Shown here: piece by piece, positions 20,995 to 31,189 of the stretch | How the letters are laid out: every line of letters begins with the position of its first letter | How positions within the stretch are numbered: position 1 is the first letter of the stretch | DNA from: Rhabdophis nuchalis | Lineage: Eukaryota > Chordata > Lepidosauria > Squamata > Natricidae | Reading direction: 5' to 3' | DNA: 64,000 nucleotides | NCBI GenBank assembly: GCA_039707465.1 | Contig: CM077644.1 | Coordinates: 220,776,962 to 220,840,961 of the forward strand | Program-made: the position numbers and the translations under genes | Notes under the pieces: model-generated | The model's database searches: none | Seen by the model: only the letters and a program-made list of their open reading frames with translations | What the model was told of the DNA's origin: nothing

Positions 20995-21895
20995 GATGAT
21001 GATGAAGGTTCGTTCTCCAAGCTTATGGGTTAGTTTCCAAACTTTTCATTACCCGGCTAGGTAACTTCTTCAGTGGAAATTAGGGGATGTCAGTGCCAGT
21101 GTTCTCCTGTTTATAAGACCTTTAGGTGTGGGTGTGTTAAGTGAGGGTCTTGTGATGGGTCAGCTGTGAGTCATCAATGAGTCTTGTGATGGGTCTTGTG
21201 ACAAGGAGATTACAGTAGGTCAGGGTCACTGGGAGGTGAACTGCTTGTGGGGGGATTGGGTAGGTTGTTTGAGGGTTGGTGCTGTCTCTGGCTGGCTGGA
21301 GGTTGGTTGGATTCTGAGAGGTTCATAGCAGTGGTGGGATTCAAACATTTTTACTACTGGTTTTGTGGATGTGGCTTGGTGGTCATGGCTTGGTGGGTAT
21401 GGCAGGGGAAAGATATTGCAAAATCTCCATTCCCTCTCCACTCCTGGGGAAGGTTACTGCAAAATCCCCATTTCCTCCAGATCAGCTGGGACTTGGGAGA
21501 ATAGATGGGGGTAGGACCAGTCAGAGGGTATTTGCCGGTTCTCCGAACTACTCAAACTTTCTGCTACCAGTTCTCCAGAACTGGTCAGAACCTGCTGAAT
21601 ACCACCTCTGGTTTGTAGGCTGGTTGTAGGTCAATGTGTCTGTTGATGGAATTGCTTGTGGAGTGCCAGGCCTTGATGAACTCATGAGTGTGGCAGGTGG
21701 TAGCATGGCTGATGATTTTTGTGTTGCTCCAATCAAACTGGGGCTGTTTGTAGTTGATGTGGGTAGAGATTAAAGATTTGGGATTGTGAGTTTGACTGCC
21801 AGCTGGTGTTTGCAGATGCCATTTTTTAATTGATGTGATGTTTGTCCTTTGATATTTCTCCTTTGATATTTTGTATATTGAAAAGCTAGTATGGC
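20995..21895 (-). mobile_element. Penelope-like element, 3' part
   Basis: On the minus strand the left-hand part (21895 to 21611) encodes a peptide with INYKQPQFDWSNTKIIS, then HEFIKAWHSTSNSINRHIDL and PAY, which resembles the C-terminal region of Penelope-like GIY-YIG-bearing proteins. It is followed by a 3' region containing CCACTGAAGAAGTTACCTAG and GGAAACTAACCC and ends in (ATC)n. A hAT MITE at 21329-21610 interrupts it. The family is inferred from motif memory. No catalytic residues are present in this piece. Confidence 0.62.
21329..21610. mobile_element. hAT-type MITE (CAGTGGTGGGATTCA family)
   Basis: The left end is CAGTGGTGGGATTCAAAC and the right end is CTGAATACCACCTCTG. The flanks GTTCATAG (21321-21328) and GTTTGTAG (21611-21618) match at six of eight positions. 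The interior has the GTGGTCATGGCTTGGTGG block and CCAGTTCTCCAGAACTGG. It splits the Penelope-like element. Relatives are at 40126 (inverse) and 48853. Confidence 0.85.
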
Positions 21896-21899
21896 ACAC
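21585..21899 (-). pseudogene. Penelope-like protein, C-terminal remnant
   Basis: The open frame covers about 95 codons of element sequence and then runs into the inserted hAT MITE. The visible block is INYKQPQFDWSNTKII (near residues 46-62) and EFIKAWHS...SINRHIDL (near 74-95). In related elements this block follows the GIY-YIG nuclease module. The protein is truncated on both sides and cannot be functional. It could instead belong to another retroelement class that shares this tail. Confidence 0.55.
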
Positions 21900-21904
21900 T
21901 ATTG

Positions 21905-22392
21905 CTGGAACCAGTTATGTCTAAATTTAGAAAACACTCTCTCTGTCAGCCAGTCCAGTCCAGCCTGGGGAGAATGAACAAATGTTCAGTACACTCTATT
22001 ATCTGAGAAATCTCTGAGCTTTATTCTTGCTTCAAGCATGGACCTCAGCATACAACAAGTTTATAAAACAATATAAAGCCAGGGCTGGGAGCCTCTGCCT
22101 TCCAGTGCACTTTATCAGTCCGCTTTTCCTCAGTAGCCACCATCCAGTGTACAGGATCCCTCCCTCTCCTAGCTGGTTGGTCATTAGCAAGTTCAAACAA
22201 CCCACCTCGCTCCACAGCTTGGCGCTGGTGTGAGGTCATCACCTGTTGTCACCTCATGCAGCTGGGAGTCGGAGGTCTTGCGCTGGAAGCTGGTAACTGT
22301 GCTTAAACGGTATCTGCCAATGGTGCCATTTGCTGCCAATACCCTCCCCAAGTAATGTTGAGCCTTGAACTGGGGCTTAACACTTGACACAT
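21905..22392 (-). mobile_element. Possible solo LTR
   Basis: Read on the minus strand the segment starts TGTCAAGTGTTAAGCCCC, has a TATA-like TTTATAAACTTG, then AATAAAGCTCAGAG and ends GGTTCCAGCA, giving TG...CA ends with promoter and polyadenylation signals in LTR order. I could not find a target duplication, and the region has no coding or priming sites. It could be an unrelated low-copy sequence. Confidence 0.38.
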
Positions 22393-22499
22393 TCCCATGC
22401 AGCCTGTTGTATGAATTGAAGGCAGGCAGGTGCACCATTCCAACTTCTTTGGTGAAAAAAAGGCAGAACAAAAAGTCATCAAGGAATTGCAACCAAGTG

Positions 22500-23679
22500 T
22501 GGGAATGGGGAACCCATGACCCTCTAAAAATTGTACTATAATGCTGATTTTTAAAAAAAATTCACATTGCCCAAAGCAATAACTGAAAATCTATAAGCAC
22601 ATTGCAGTGAACAAATCATAACTGCATGAAAATTAGTTAGAAAAATTTAAACTGTTTTATGCAATCATATTACTACAGAGATTTGTTGTTGTGAATAAGA
22701 TTTATGATAATCCTGCCTTTTCTTATTTAGTTTGCTTGCTTGCTTTACAATGATTCTTAGCAAAAGTTATATTGTATTACAAACATAACCATAATGAAAT
22801 CACTAAAATGAAAGGAATAATAAAAAAAGGAAAGCCTAAAAGGCTGCAAACAAATAAGCAACACAAGATAATTGATTTAAAGCACTTTATCTTTTTTAGA
22901 CTAAAATGGGCAACAAATAATTTGATTTTTTTGAATGAAAGCACAAAATTCAATTTCTCTCTAAAGATTTCCTTCCATGTAAATTCTTCAAAACTGTCCT
23001 ATTTACTTCTATAAATTGTAACAATTTTATGAGTTTACTTAAGATCTGCGGGAGAGGAAAATATATATTTATTCCAGAGCTCCTCTAGCAATGAGGACTA
23101 GATAAATAAACATTACGAAATGTCATTATACTGAAGTGTAATATATATAAGAATCATCCTGCCTGGCTTTGATACAAAATCTATATTTTATTATTGTTGA
23201 GTTGGCCTCAAAATTAAATATAAGCTTCATCTTCTTTGAGGATTTATTACTTCTTGGATATAATAGTCATTTTCAAATGAAGAAATAAAACTGGAATAAA
23301 TGGTACATTATAAAATAGTACGAAGGCAGGACAGTTTTAAGTTTCTGCTTGTATCAACAAGCAAAACTAGATATCCAGACATTTTATGTCAAACTATAAG
23401 ATATTTGGCTTACAGTGTCAACTTCAATGTTCTATGTAAACCATAGTACAATATCAAGATATCTGAGGCTCATTCCAAGCAATTTGGATGGGGATTCTGC
23501 TTTCCGTTAAATTCTTTAATCCTTAAATATTTCCTATTTATGATTTATTTTGGTAATCGCAAATCATTTTCAAGTCGCTGATTGGCATCCACATTTGATA
23601 ATGTATATTTCCAGGGTACTGCGTATTATTTTTTACTTCCTAGCAATGGAAGGTGAAGATTTTCAGTTGCATGGATTGT
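22500..23679. other. No recognisable feature
   Basis: Very AT-rich DNA. The lysine- and asparagine-rich frame at 22772-23014 is what base composition alone would give. Confidence 0.5.
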
Positions 23680-23687
23680 GCCTGGAC

Positions 23688-24004
23688 CAGTGGTGAGTTG
23701 CTGCCAGTCCTGATCAGTATGACCCTACTGGTAGTGGCCTGGAGCAGCTGAGTGGTTCATTTGGCCCACCCGCCTGGCTGTGCTCTATAGCTCTATTTAT
23801 GCCAAAAGGCATACTGTGCACGTGCCCCCCCCCCCAACAAGCAGCTGGGTGTTACAGGGGCAGTGGATTGTGCATGTGTCCACAGCACACACGTTAGGTG
23901 TGTGCACAGCACATGTCAGGTGCGTGCACAGTGCATGCCAAGCTTGTGCACAGACAGACTGTGATCACCGTACTGGTAGCGATGGTAAGAGCTACACGCC
24001 ACTG
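23688..24004. mobile_element. hAT-type MITE (CAGTGGTGAGTTGC subfamily)
   Basis: Begins CAGTGGTGAGTTGCTGCC and ends with GAGCTACACGCCACTG. The exact 8-bp duplication GCCTGGAC flanks it at 23680-23687 and 24005-24012. Inside is a C run and two CACAGCACA-type near repeats. It is the uninterrupted relative of the element at 25157. Confidence 0.92.
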
Positions 24005-24012
24005 GCCTGGAC

Positions 24013-24965
24013 GTAGATATTGTCTAGGTTAGCCTTCCCAATGTAATGTATCTAGATGTTAATTGGCTGTGCTAGGTTTGAGACTGATGACTGAGTATAA
24101 CACATCTTGGGAAACACCTATTGGGGGAAATTACAGCAATTTCATTTACTCAGTCATTACTTACAAAAAAAGGGGACAAATAGATAGCAAAAATAGAGTC
24201 TGAAAGACTTCCAAGCTTTACTCAAGTAAATCGCAAAGATACAAACTGATGATCCAATCACATTTCAGATGTGATTATTGGCCACCTATTTCTAACCAAT
24301 AGTTCTGCATAATAGATTATCTTTATTTAAACAAATGACCCTGCACTAGCTATGCACTGTAAAAATACTATTTTAGTGCCATTACTGTTTTACCTGATGA
24401 TCATAATAGAAGTGTTAAAATAATTTATGCTGCACCAGACAAAAACAAATTCTTAAATACTTTCAATCACTGGTGAATCATTAATTATTGACAAGCAGTA
24501 GTTTAAAAATAAGGAAATAGTAAAAGTGTTCTACTGCAATTTTTTTTTGCATCAACCATTATTGTTGTCCTTTGCAAATTTCAGAAATGCAAAGATAGCA
24601 AAAAGCCAACATCTGTAAATATTATATCCATTCTGCTTATAGCAGTTATTTTACCTTGCAGTAAATTGATTTACTAAGGAAAACCTTAAAAAGGGCTTAT
24701 GTGTACTTATGGGAAAATATGTAGTAAGCTGAATGTAAATCAGGACATACTTTCTAGATGGCTACTTCCTATATTGCCAAGTCTAGGGCTCCAGTTCAGA
24801 GTGTCAGGCTTCAGGCTGTTGAAAGCAGAATAACACATCTCTAAGGAGGTCTATGACAAGTACTTAAAGAAAGCTGATATATAGACAGGCAGGGTTTGCA
24901 TCTATTAAGGGCAGCATCCATTGTGTTTTGAAACTAGATAACACTGGAAAGGTAGCAGGATGGAT
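24013..24965. other. No recognisable feature
   Basis: AT-rich DNA with no supported gene or repeat boundary. Confidence 0.5.
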
Positions 24966-25140
24966 GTAAGGATGGTGTAGTGATTTAAAGTACCAGGCTA
25001 CGGATTTTGAATTCTAGTTCTGCCTTAAACACAAAGATACAGTAGCTGGAAGATTTTGGGCCAGCCACTGTCATACAGCACTAGGAAAGAAGCAACATCA
25101 AACCACTTCTAAAAAAAAGATGTAAAAAACCACACCAAAG
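24966..25140 (+). mobile_element. tRNA-derived SINE, decayed
   Basis: The head (GGTGTAGTGATTTAAAGTAC, then TTGAATTCTAGTTCTGCC) and the body block GGAAGATTTTGGGCCAGCCA resemble squamate tRNA-derived SINEs. The tail is A-rich. The B box is degenerate, so this copy is old. Confidence 0.6.
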
Positions 25141-25343
25141 GGACTACTCTAAGCAACAGTGGTGGGTTGCTGCCAGTCCTGACCAGTATGACCGTACCGG
25201 TAGTGGCCTGGAGCAGCTGAGAGCGTACTGGTATGGTGGCATGTTTGGCTCACCTGCCTGCCCGTGCTCTATAGCTGTATTTATGCCAAAAGTCACACTG
25301 TGCACGAGCTCACAGCATGCAGAGCCTGTGCCTGGTTCCTCTT

Positions 25344-25850
25344 GGTTCCTCTTCTCTGCACTCTTTCTAGAAAAGACGTGGAGACTCTGGAAAGAGTGCA
25401 GAGAAGAGCAACCAAGATGATTAGGGGACTGGAGACTAAAACATATGAAGAACGGTTGCAGGAGCTGGGTATGTCTAGTTTGATGAAGAGAAGGACCAGG
25501 GGAGACATGATAGCAGTGTTCTGATATCTGAGAGGGTGCCACAAAGAAGAGGGAGTCAAACTATTCTCCAAGGCACCTGGGGCAGGACAAGAAGCAATGG
25601 GTGGAAACTAATCAAGGAGAGAAGCAACTTAGAGCTAAGGAGAAATTTCCTGACAGTTAGAACAATTAACCTCTGGAACAGCTTGCCTCCAGAAGTTGTG
25701 AATGCCCCAACCCTGGAAGTCTTTAAAAAGATGTTAGATAGCCATTTGTCTGAAATGGTATAAGGTTCCTGCCCACGCAGGGGGTTGGACTAGAAGACCT
25801 ACAAGGTCCCTTCCAACTCTGCTATTGTATGGTATTGTATTGTAAAGCAG
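25344..25850 (+). mobile_element. CR1 LINE with an inverted 5' fold-back
   Basis: A 5'-truncated CR1 begins near 25371 and ends with the CR1 tail (TTGGACTAGAAGACC, CTATTGTATGGTATTGTATT). Immediately before it, 25344-25370 is the reverse complement of 25386-25412 with 25 of 27 positions matching. This inverted piece of the same element at its 5' junction resembles the 5' inversions left by LINE integration. The whole lies inside a hAT MITE. Confidence 0.88.
25375..25763 (+). pseudogene. CR1 reverse transcriptase, C-terminal fragment, frameshifted
   Basis: The first frame covers [28 protein letters not shown] and [11 protein letters not shown] and then meets a stop at about 25522. The rest (RTRSNGWKLIKERSNLELRR, WNSLPPEVV, DSHLSEM) continues in another frame to 25763. 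A small deletion near 25580 is also apparent relative to the 17-kb copy. Catalytic domains are absent. Confidence 0.85.
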
Positions 25851-25984
25851 CTGGGTGTCGCAGGGGTGGTGGATTGCACAGCACACATCAGGCACATGCA
25901 CTGTGCACATCAGGCTTGTGCACAGACAGACCACGGTCAGTGTACCGGTAGCGATGGTAAGAGCAACCCACCACTACTAAGCAG

Positions 25985-26261
25985 TCATCAGGAGTCAAAA
26001 TAACATTGAAGGAATACAATAAATAAACAAATAATAAGCATTGTATAAATGCCGAATCCATCGCTTCAAAAGCTTCTTTCATAATATTTAGTTTATTTGA
26101 AGATTAAAATACAAAACACCCAAATACTTAAAAAAAGGGGAAAAAGCAACATAGCAAAGTGTCTTAGAAAAAAAAAAGACTAACACACAATCCTCCCTAG
26201 TTGAATGCTGATTAATATACTAAAACAATGTTAATTTCTCATCCCTTGAAAAAAAAAAAAG
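25985..26261. other. No recognisable feature
   Basis: AT-rich spacer with A runs. Confidence 0.5.
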
Positions 26262-26370
26262 CAATAGCACTTAGTGTAGTATATACTGCTTCATAGTGTT
26301 TTTACAGCCCTCTCTAAGTGGTTTAGAGTGAGCATATTGCCCCCAACAATCTGGGTCCTCAAAAAAGGCC
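26262..26370 (-). mobile_element. SINE fragment, L2/MIR-like tail
   Basis: On the minus strand this is the 3' part of the SINE family at 10300 and 60518: GAGGACCCAGATTGTTGGGG, then the AAACCACTTAGAGAGGG block and AAGTGCTATTG. The tRNA-like head is missing. Confidence 0.78.
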
Positions 26371-26489
26371 AAAAGAGTTTTAAACTATTAAACTACTAAA
26401 TCTGCTTACAAATAGTTAGCCTGCCATTATATACTATATTAATAACAAAATAATTAAAAGGAAAAACAATAATAGAAATGTTACATAAA

Positions 26490-26491
<2 letters not shown>

Positions 26492-26529
<38 letters not shown>

Positions 26530-26546
26530 CAATAACAATAATAATA
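26492..26546. repeat. (TAA)n microsatellite
   Basis: A run of AAT triplets with a few AAC variants. Leucine-run translations here are artefacts. Confidence 0.92.
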
Positions 26547-27504
26547 GGACAAGATTGGAATTCCAAACCCCTCTGTTTACAAACGTATTGTAATCAACTG
26601 GTAGAAAATTTAGCACGGCTTCAATCCCAGATCATTGCTTTACATGTTTCTTAAATTTGCATAAATGTTTGAATTTTGAAATGATCAAGTAGCAGTACTG
26701 CTAGAAAATATACCAAGATAGGGAACTTTCTCCATCTGAGGACTAGTAGCATTTGGAAATGTTAATCCTTCAAAAAAGTTGGAAATGTTATGGATATTAA
26801 CAGAGATGTGTAACAACCAAAGAGAAAGTCCTTTAGTGAATATGTAGAAAGAGGAATTATCATCAGGATTTACAGGGTTGTCAGGAATTTGAATGTTCGA
26901 CTCCATCTGATATCATTGATTTAATCTTTTACTTTGTCTTTAAATTTATATGTTGCCCATCTCACTATCAACTGACTCTGAGTGGTATACAGTATCTTAA
27001 TGCATGCATTGCAAGTTTACTGTGATGTATTTGAAACTAAACTTTTCCTTTTTTAAAACATGGCAGATTGGTTTTTTGTGACAGGGTGGATAGAAAAGAA
27101 AATCCTCCGGGCCTTTTTTCTTTTTGGTGGCTTATATCTGGAAGAGAATTTGGCTCTGTGAAAAAAAAAATAGGCTCCCTCCTTATCTTCAGCATTAAAA
27201 CTCTCTTAGCTGGCAGGGCTAGATTCACGATCCATTTGCTTCTTCCCAGCCAGCAGCTAGTTGGCACATAATGTCCAATGTCTCTTTCCATTAGAGGAAC
27301 TATCCGTGATGCCAATTGAGAAAAACACGAGCTGCGTATTAGAAAATTCTCCAAGTGACCTGACAATGGGAGCACTCTGGTACCTTTGCTGAGTTCGTGC
27401 TTTGCTTTGCTATTAAATCTGCCTAAGAGGGCAAGGCAGCGGAAGAAAGAATAAAATTTTAATAAAAAGACAATAAAATATGTTTCTTGTTTTGTTCCAG
27501 TATT
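26547..27504. other. No recognisable feature
   Basis: Low-copy-looking DNA. The part 27060-27420 is less AT-rich than its surroundings and could hold conserved non-coding sequence, but nothing in it identifies a function. Confidence 0.45.
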
Positions 27505-27765
27505 GGAAGGGGGGAGGAAGAGAGAGACAGAGAGAGAAGAGAGAGAGGAAGGGGAGGGGGGAGAGGGAAGGAAGGAGAAAGGGACAAAGAAGGAGAGGGA
27601 GAGGGAGAAAGAGAGAGAGAGACAGAAAGAGAGAGGGAGACAGAGAGAAGGAGAGACGGGGAGAGATGGAGGGAGGGAGAAAGGAACAGAGATGGAGAGG
27701 GAGGAGAGAGCAAGAGAGAGGGGGGCAGGGGGAAGGAGAGAGGGAGAGAGGCAGAGAGAGCAACC

Positions 27766-27851
<86 letters not shown>

Positions 27852-27980
27852 GGGAGACTAAGCGAGAGAGAGAGACAGAGTCAGAGGGGGGGGAGAGATG
27901 GAGGGAGGGAGAAAGGGATGGGAGACAGAGAGGGAGAGGGAGAAGGGAGAGAGAGGGGGAGAGCGAGTGAGAGAGAGAGA
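27505..27980. repeat. Long polypurine tract with (GA)n and (CAGA)n
   Basis: About 480 bp are almost entirely A and G on the plus strand. The core is (GA)n at ~27770-27800, followed by about thirteen (CAGA) units to 27852. Such homopurine tracts can form triplex (H-) DNA and length variants. The Arg/Glu-rich frames across it are artefacts. Confidence 0.95.
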
Positions 27981-28011
27981 TATCAGCCCTTTCATTTAAA
28001 ACAACTTACTA

Positions 28012-28406
28012 CAGGTAGTCCACAATTTATGACCACAATTGAGCTCAAAATCTATGTTGCTAAGTGAGAAATTTGTTCACTGAGTTTTGCCCTATTTTAT
28101 GACTTTCCTTGCTGCATTTGTTAAGTGAATCACTGCAATTGTTCAATTAATAACACTGTTGTTAAGTGAATCTGGATTTCCCATTGACTTTGCTTGTCGG
28201 AAGGCCATTGAAGGTGATCCCATGACCCCAGGACACTGCAACCGTCATAAATATGAACCAGTTGTCAGGCATTCACATGTAAATCACATGACCATGAACT
28301 GCTGCAATGTTCATAAATGGGAACAATGGTCACAAGCCACTTTTTTCAGTGCTGCTGTAACTTCAAACGGTCATTAAATGAACTGTTGTAAGTTGAGGAC
28401 TACTTG
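28012..28406. mobile_element. Mariner-like MITE (CAGGTAGTC family)
   Basis: The element begins CAGGTAGTCCACAA and ends GTTGAGGACTACTTG, with TA on both sides (28010-28011, 28407-28408), the target duplication of Tc1/mariner elements. The interior has the GTTGCTAAGTGA and CACATGACCATG blocks seen also at 45801 and 49126. Non-coding. Confidence 0.85.
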
Positions 28407-28634
28407 TAATCATCCAATAGCAAACAATATGGGGAGTGGGAAGTGTGAGAAAAGATAGCAGCTGCATTTGAAAAAGTGAAACCCCACCCCCTTTTTCCAT
28501 GCATTGCATCATGACACATGTAAAGAAAGATGTGGTCTTCCTTTGTGAAGTTGGAGGATGACTCTTCTCATCCTCTTCCCTGAAGATGCTTTAGAAACCC
28601 TTCAATGCTTAGTATTTCTTTTTTTTATTTTTTT

Positions 28635-29719
28635 TATTAAATTTATACCCCGCCCTTCTCCAAAAGGACCCAGGGCAGCGCACAGGAATTTAAAATACAA
28701 TACAAAATCAAGTAATTTTTTTTAAAAAAACTTATTTGATACCCATCCTGTGCTAAAAACAAATTAAAATCCCCAAATTTAAAACTCTCTAAAATAGTCA
28801 TTTGTGGAGGTTATGCTAGGCCGGCTAAATGGAACAAATGTGTCTTTAAACACTGGTGGAAGAGGCGGAGGTCGGAGATGGTGCGAAGTTCAGGGGGGAG
28901 GTCGTTCCAAAGGGCAGGGCCCACCACAGAGAAGGCTCTTCCCCTGGGTGTCGCCAGTCGGCATTGTCCGGCCGACGGCACCCTGAGAAGGCCCTCTCTG
29001 TGGGAGCGTATCGGTCTAAGGGATGTATGGGGCAGGAGGCGGTCTCGCATATAACTAGGTCCCGAGCCATGGAGCGCTTTAAAGATGGTCGTCAAAACCT
29101 TGAAATGCACCCGAAAGACCACAGGAAGCCATTGCAGCTCGCGCAGGATTGGTGTTATATGGGAGTGTCTAGGCACTCCTGTAATCACCCGCACGGCTGC
29201 ATTCTGGACTAACTCTAGCTTTCGAGTGCACCTCAAGGGAAGCCCCATGTAGAGAGCATTACAGTAGTCGAATCGGGATGTCACGAGTGCTTGAGTGACT
29301 GTGCGCAGGGCAGCCCGGTCCAGTAAGGGGCGCAATTGGCACATCAGGTGTACCTGATGAAAGCCCCCCCTGGCCACGGCCGCCACATGGTCCTCCATGG
29401 ACAGCCAGGAATCCAGGAGGACACCCAAATTGTGTGCCCTCTCCACGGGGGCCAGTGTTTCGCCCTCAATGGCCAGAGTTGGAGTAATCTGGCTGAACCG
29501 GGGTGCCGGGAGCCACAGCCACTCGGTCTTGGATGGGTTGAGCTTGAGTTTGTTACTACCCATCCAGATCCGTACGGCTTCCAAACACCAGGACATCACC
29601 TCGGCGGCATCGTTGGGGTGGTCTGGGGTGGATATGTACAGCTGAGTATCATCAATGTATAGATGATAACCCATCCCAAAACCACGGATGATCTCGCCCA
29701 GCGGCTTCATATATGTGTT
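28635..29719 (-). mobile_element. 5'-truncated L2-clade LINE
   Basis: On the minus strand the copy starts inside the reverse transcriptase (just before MKPLGEIIRG) and runs to the 3' end with a CGCTGCCCTGGGTCC hairpin, a TATAAATTTAATAAAA-like tail and no (ATT)n expansion. The abrupt start at 29719 is 5' truncation. It belongs to a subfamily different from the copies at 11 and 51 kb. Confidence 0.9.
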
Positions 29720-29740
29720 GGGTATGACATGTTGGGTCAC
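28811..29740 (-). pseudogene. L2 LINE reverse transcriptase, C-terminal half, open frame
   Basis: A 309-codon frame is uninterrupted to the natural end of the L2 protein. It has MKPLGEIIRGFG, then YIDDTQLYIS in place of the usual YADD, WLWLPAPR, SRFDYCNALYMGLPLRC, QNAAVRVITG, ELQWLPVVFR and LWNDLPPELRT, ending KTHLFHLAGL. The first seven codons are flanking DNA. The endonuclease and the first half of the reverse transcriptase are missing, so it is a non-functional piece despite being open. The A-to-I change in the active-site motif would add to this. Confidence 0.9.
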
Positions 29741-30008
29741 TGGGAATATATAAATATGGCTGAAATAAAGGTAAACGTCACTTGTCAGAAATCAATTTGC
29801 GGATTGCAAATTACATTCCATCCCACTAAATTGCATTGGCTGATTTACCTATAATCTATAGTTTCTTTAACCATCATTTTGCGATTAAACTGCCCAACTC
29901 TGCATAACATGTGAAGCCATAACCATGATTTGGAAATAATTGCATTTACACAAGCTTGAATGAAACGTGTTGGTTGAATCAAGCCACTGATATGTAGAAG
30001 TCATGGTG
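29741..30008. other. No recognisable feature
   Basis: AT-rich spacer beyond the L2 truncation point. Confidence 0.5.
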
Positions 30009-30016
30009 GTCTATGC

Positions 30017-30464
30017 CAGGGGTCCCCAACCTTTTTGGCACCAGAGACCGGTTTCATTTAAAAAAAATTCCACGGACTGGTGGGAGCCTCCAGCGGGTGA
30101 GTCGAGTCACATGGGCTGCACGCGCATTCGGCGGTCACATGCAACTGGGCAGGAAAGCTGCCAGGGGTCCCGGGCGAAGGATCCTCGGCTGGGGCAGGGA
30201 AGGATGGGCTGCGTCCCGGGCAGGAGGTCCTGGCAGCCCCTTCCCCCCACGCAGGGCCAGGTGGTGCCCTGAACACCCCCCCCCCAATGCAGGCCGTTGC
30301 CCCTGTCCTGACCCTGGGGAGCGCCCCGGCCAGCCGCCATGATAGCGGAGCATTTGCTACACTTTCCTAAGAGTTGCGCTACTCTCTCCGCCGCTCACTC
30401 CAGCCTGGTTACTATCAAGCCACGGACTGGCAATGGTCCGCGGCCTGGGGGTTGGGGACCCCTG
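30017..30464. mobile_element. hAT-type MITE (CAGGGGTCCCCAACC family)
   Basis: The ends CAGGGGTCCCCAACC and GGTTGGGGACCCCTG are perfect inverted repeats. The exact 8-bp duplication GTCTATGC flanks it at 30009-30016 and 30465-30472. The interior is GC-rich, unlike its AT-rich flanks, with CCACGGACTGG blocks near both ends. No transposase is encoded; frames through the GC-rich middle are artefacts. Confidence 0.95.
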
Positions 30465-30472
30465 GTCTATGC

Positions 30473-30799
30473 TATATCCAATATGATACTCGGTTTGCAC
30501 AAAATTCTAAAATAGGTTTGGGTAGGTTGTGATTCAGTGGGTTATCTTACTATTATGTGCAAAGTAAGCTGTCATGTTTATCCATAATGCAGTTCAGTTT
30601 GTGGATACAAGTAGTAGGGGAATATAGCAATAGTGGTTTTTTAAAATCTGTTTAAGAATCTGTGAGAACCTTACTTATAAGTACTGCCTCAGAGATGAGC
30701 AGGGCACAGACCAGATTTAGCTTGGTTGTAACCAAAATTTCTGTCCCTGGCTGAGTTTTGTCTGACCTGAAGAGTTTGTTTTTCTTTTAATATTGATAA
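30473..30799. other. No recognisable feature
   Basis: AT-rich spacer between two hAT MITEs. Confidence 0.5.
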
Positions 30800-30807
30800 T
30801 TGTATAT

Positions 30808-31171
30808 CAGGGGTGTCAAACTCAAGGCCTGGAGGCTCCAGCCTGGGCGGTACTTAGATCTGGCCCATGGGGCCACCATGGAAACAGCTAAAGACCAGCC
30901 TGCAGTGCTTCTGCCAGTAAAAATGGGCTCTGTTTTCGTTGGCAGAAGAAAACAGAGGTTTTCATTGGCAGATGGTTACAGGAGGCTGTGGCAGCCGAAA
31001 ACGGAGCTTGGGAGCCCGTTTTCACGGGCAAAACGCTCAGGCCACCACAGGCACACCCTACAGGAGTTGGGTGTGCCTGGCCACACCTACCCTGGCCATG
31101 CCCATTCTGGCACCCCAAGGCCAAACACAACCCTGATGTGGCCCTCAATGAACTCGAGTTTGACACCCCTG
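30808..31171. mobile_element. hAT-type MITE (CAGGGGTGTCAAACTC family)
   Basis: Termini CAGGGGTGTCAAACTCAAG and CTCGAGTTTGACACCCCTG are inverted repeats. The flanks are TTGTATAT and GTATAGAT, a poor match, so the duplication has probably been altered by the (GATA)n growth at 31175-31188. Related to 37287 and, in short form, 19496. Confidence 0.88.
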
Positions 31172-31189
31172 GTATAGATAGATAGATAG

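Larger units (their letters stand above)
25157..25976. mobile_element. hAT-type MITE split by a CR1 insertion
   Basis: The left end CAGTGGTGGGTTGCTGCC and right end GAGCAACCCACCACTA are inverted repeats. The flanks CTAAGCAA (25149-25156) and CTAAGCAG (25977-25984) match at seven of eight. The middle (about 25344-25850) is a CR1 insertion. After it the MITE resumes at AAGCAGCTGGGTGTCGCAGG, as in the uninterrupted copy at 23688-24004. Confidence 0.9.

Noticed and set aside
27480..28067. Arg/Glu-rich frames up to 195 codons
   Set aside because: They read the polypurine tract, which cannot give stops except TAG/TGA/TAA containing T. All three frames look alike.
30808..31171. A hAT target duplication at the CAGGGGTGTC element
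   Set aside because: The flanks TTGTATAT and GTATAGAT do not align well, so I do not claim a duplication here although the inverted ends are clear.
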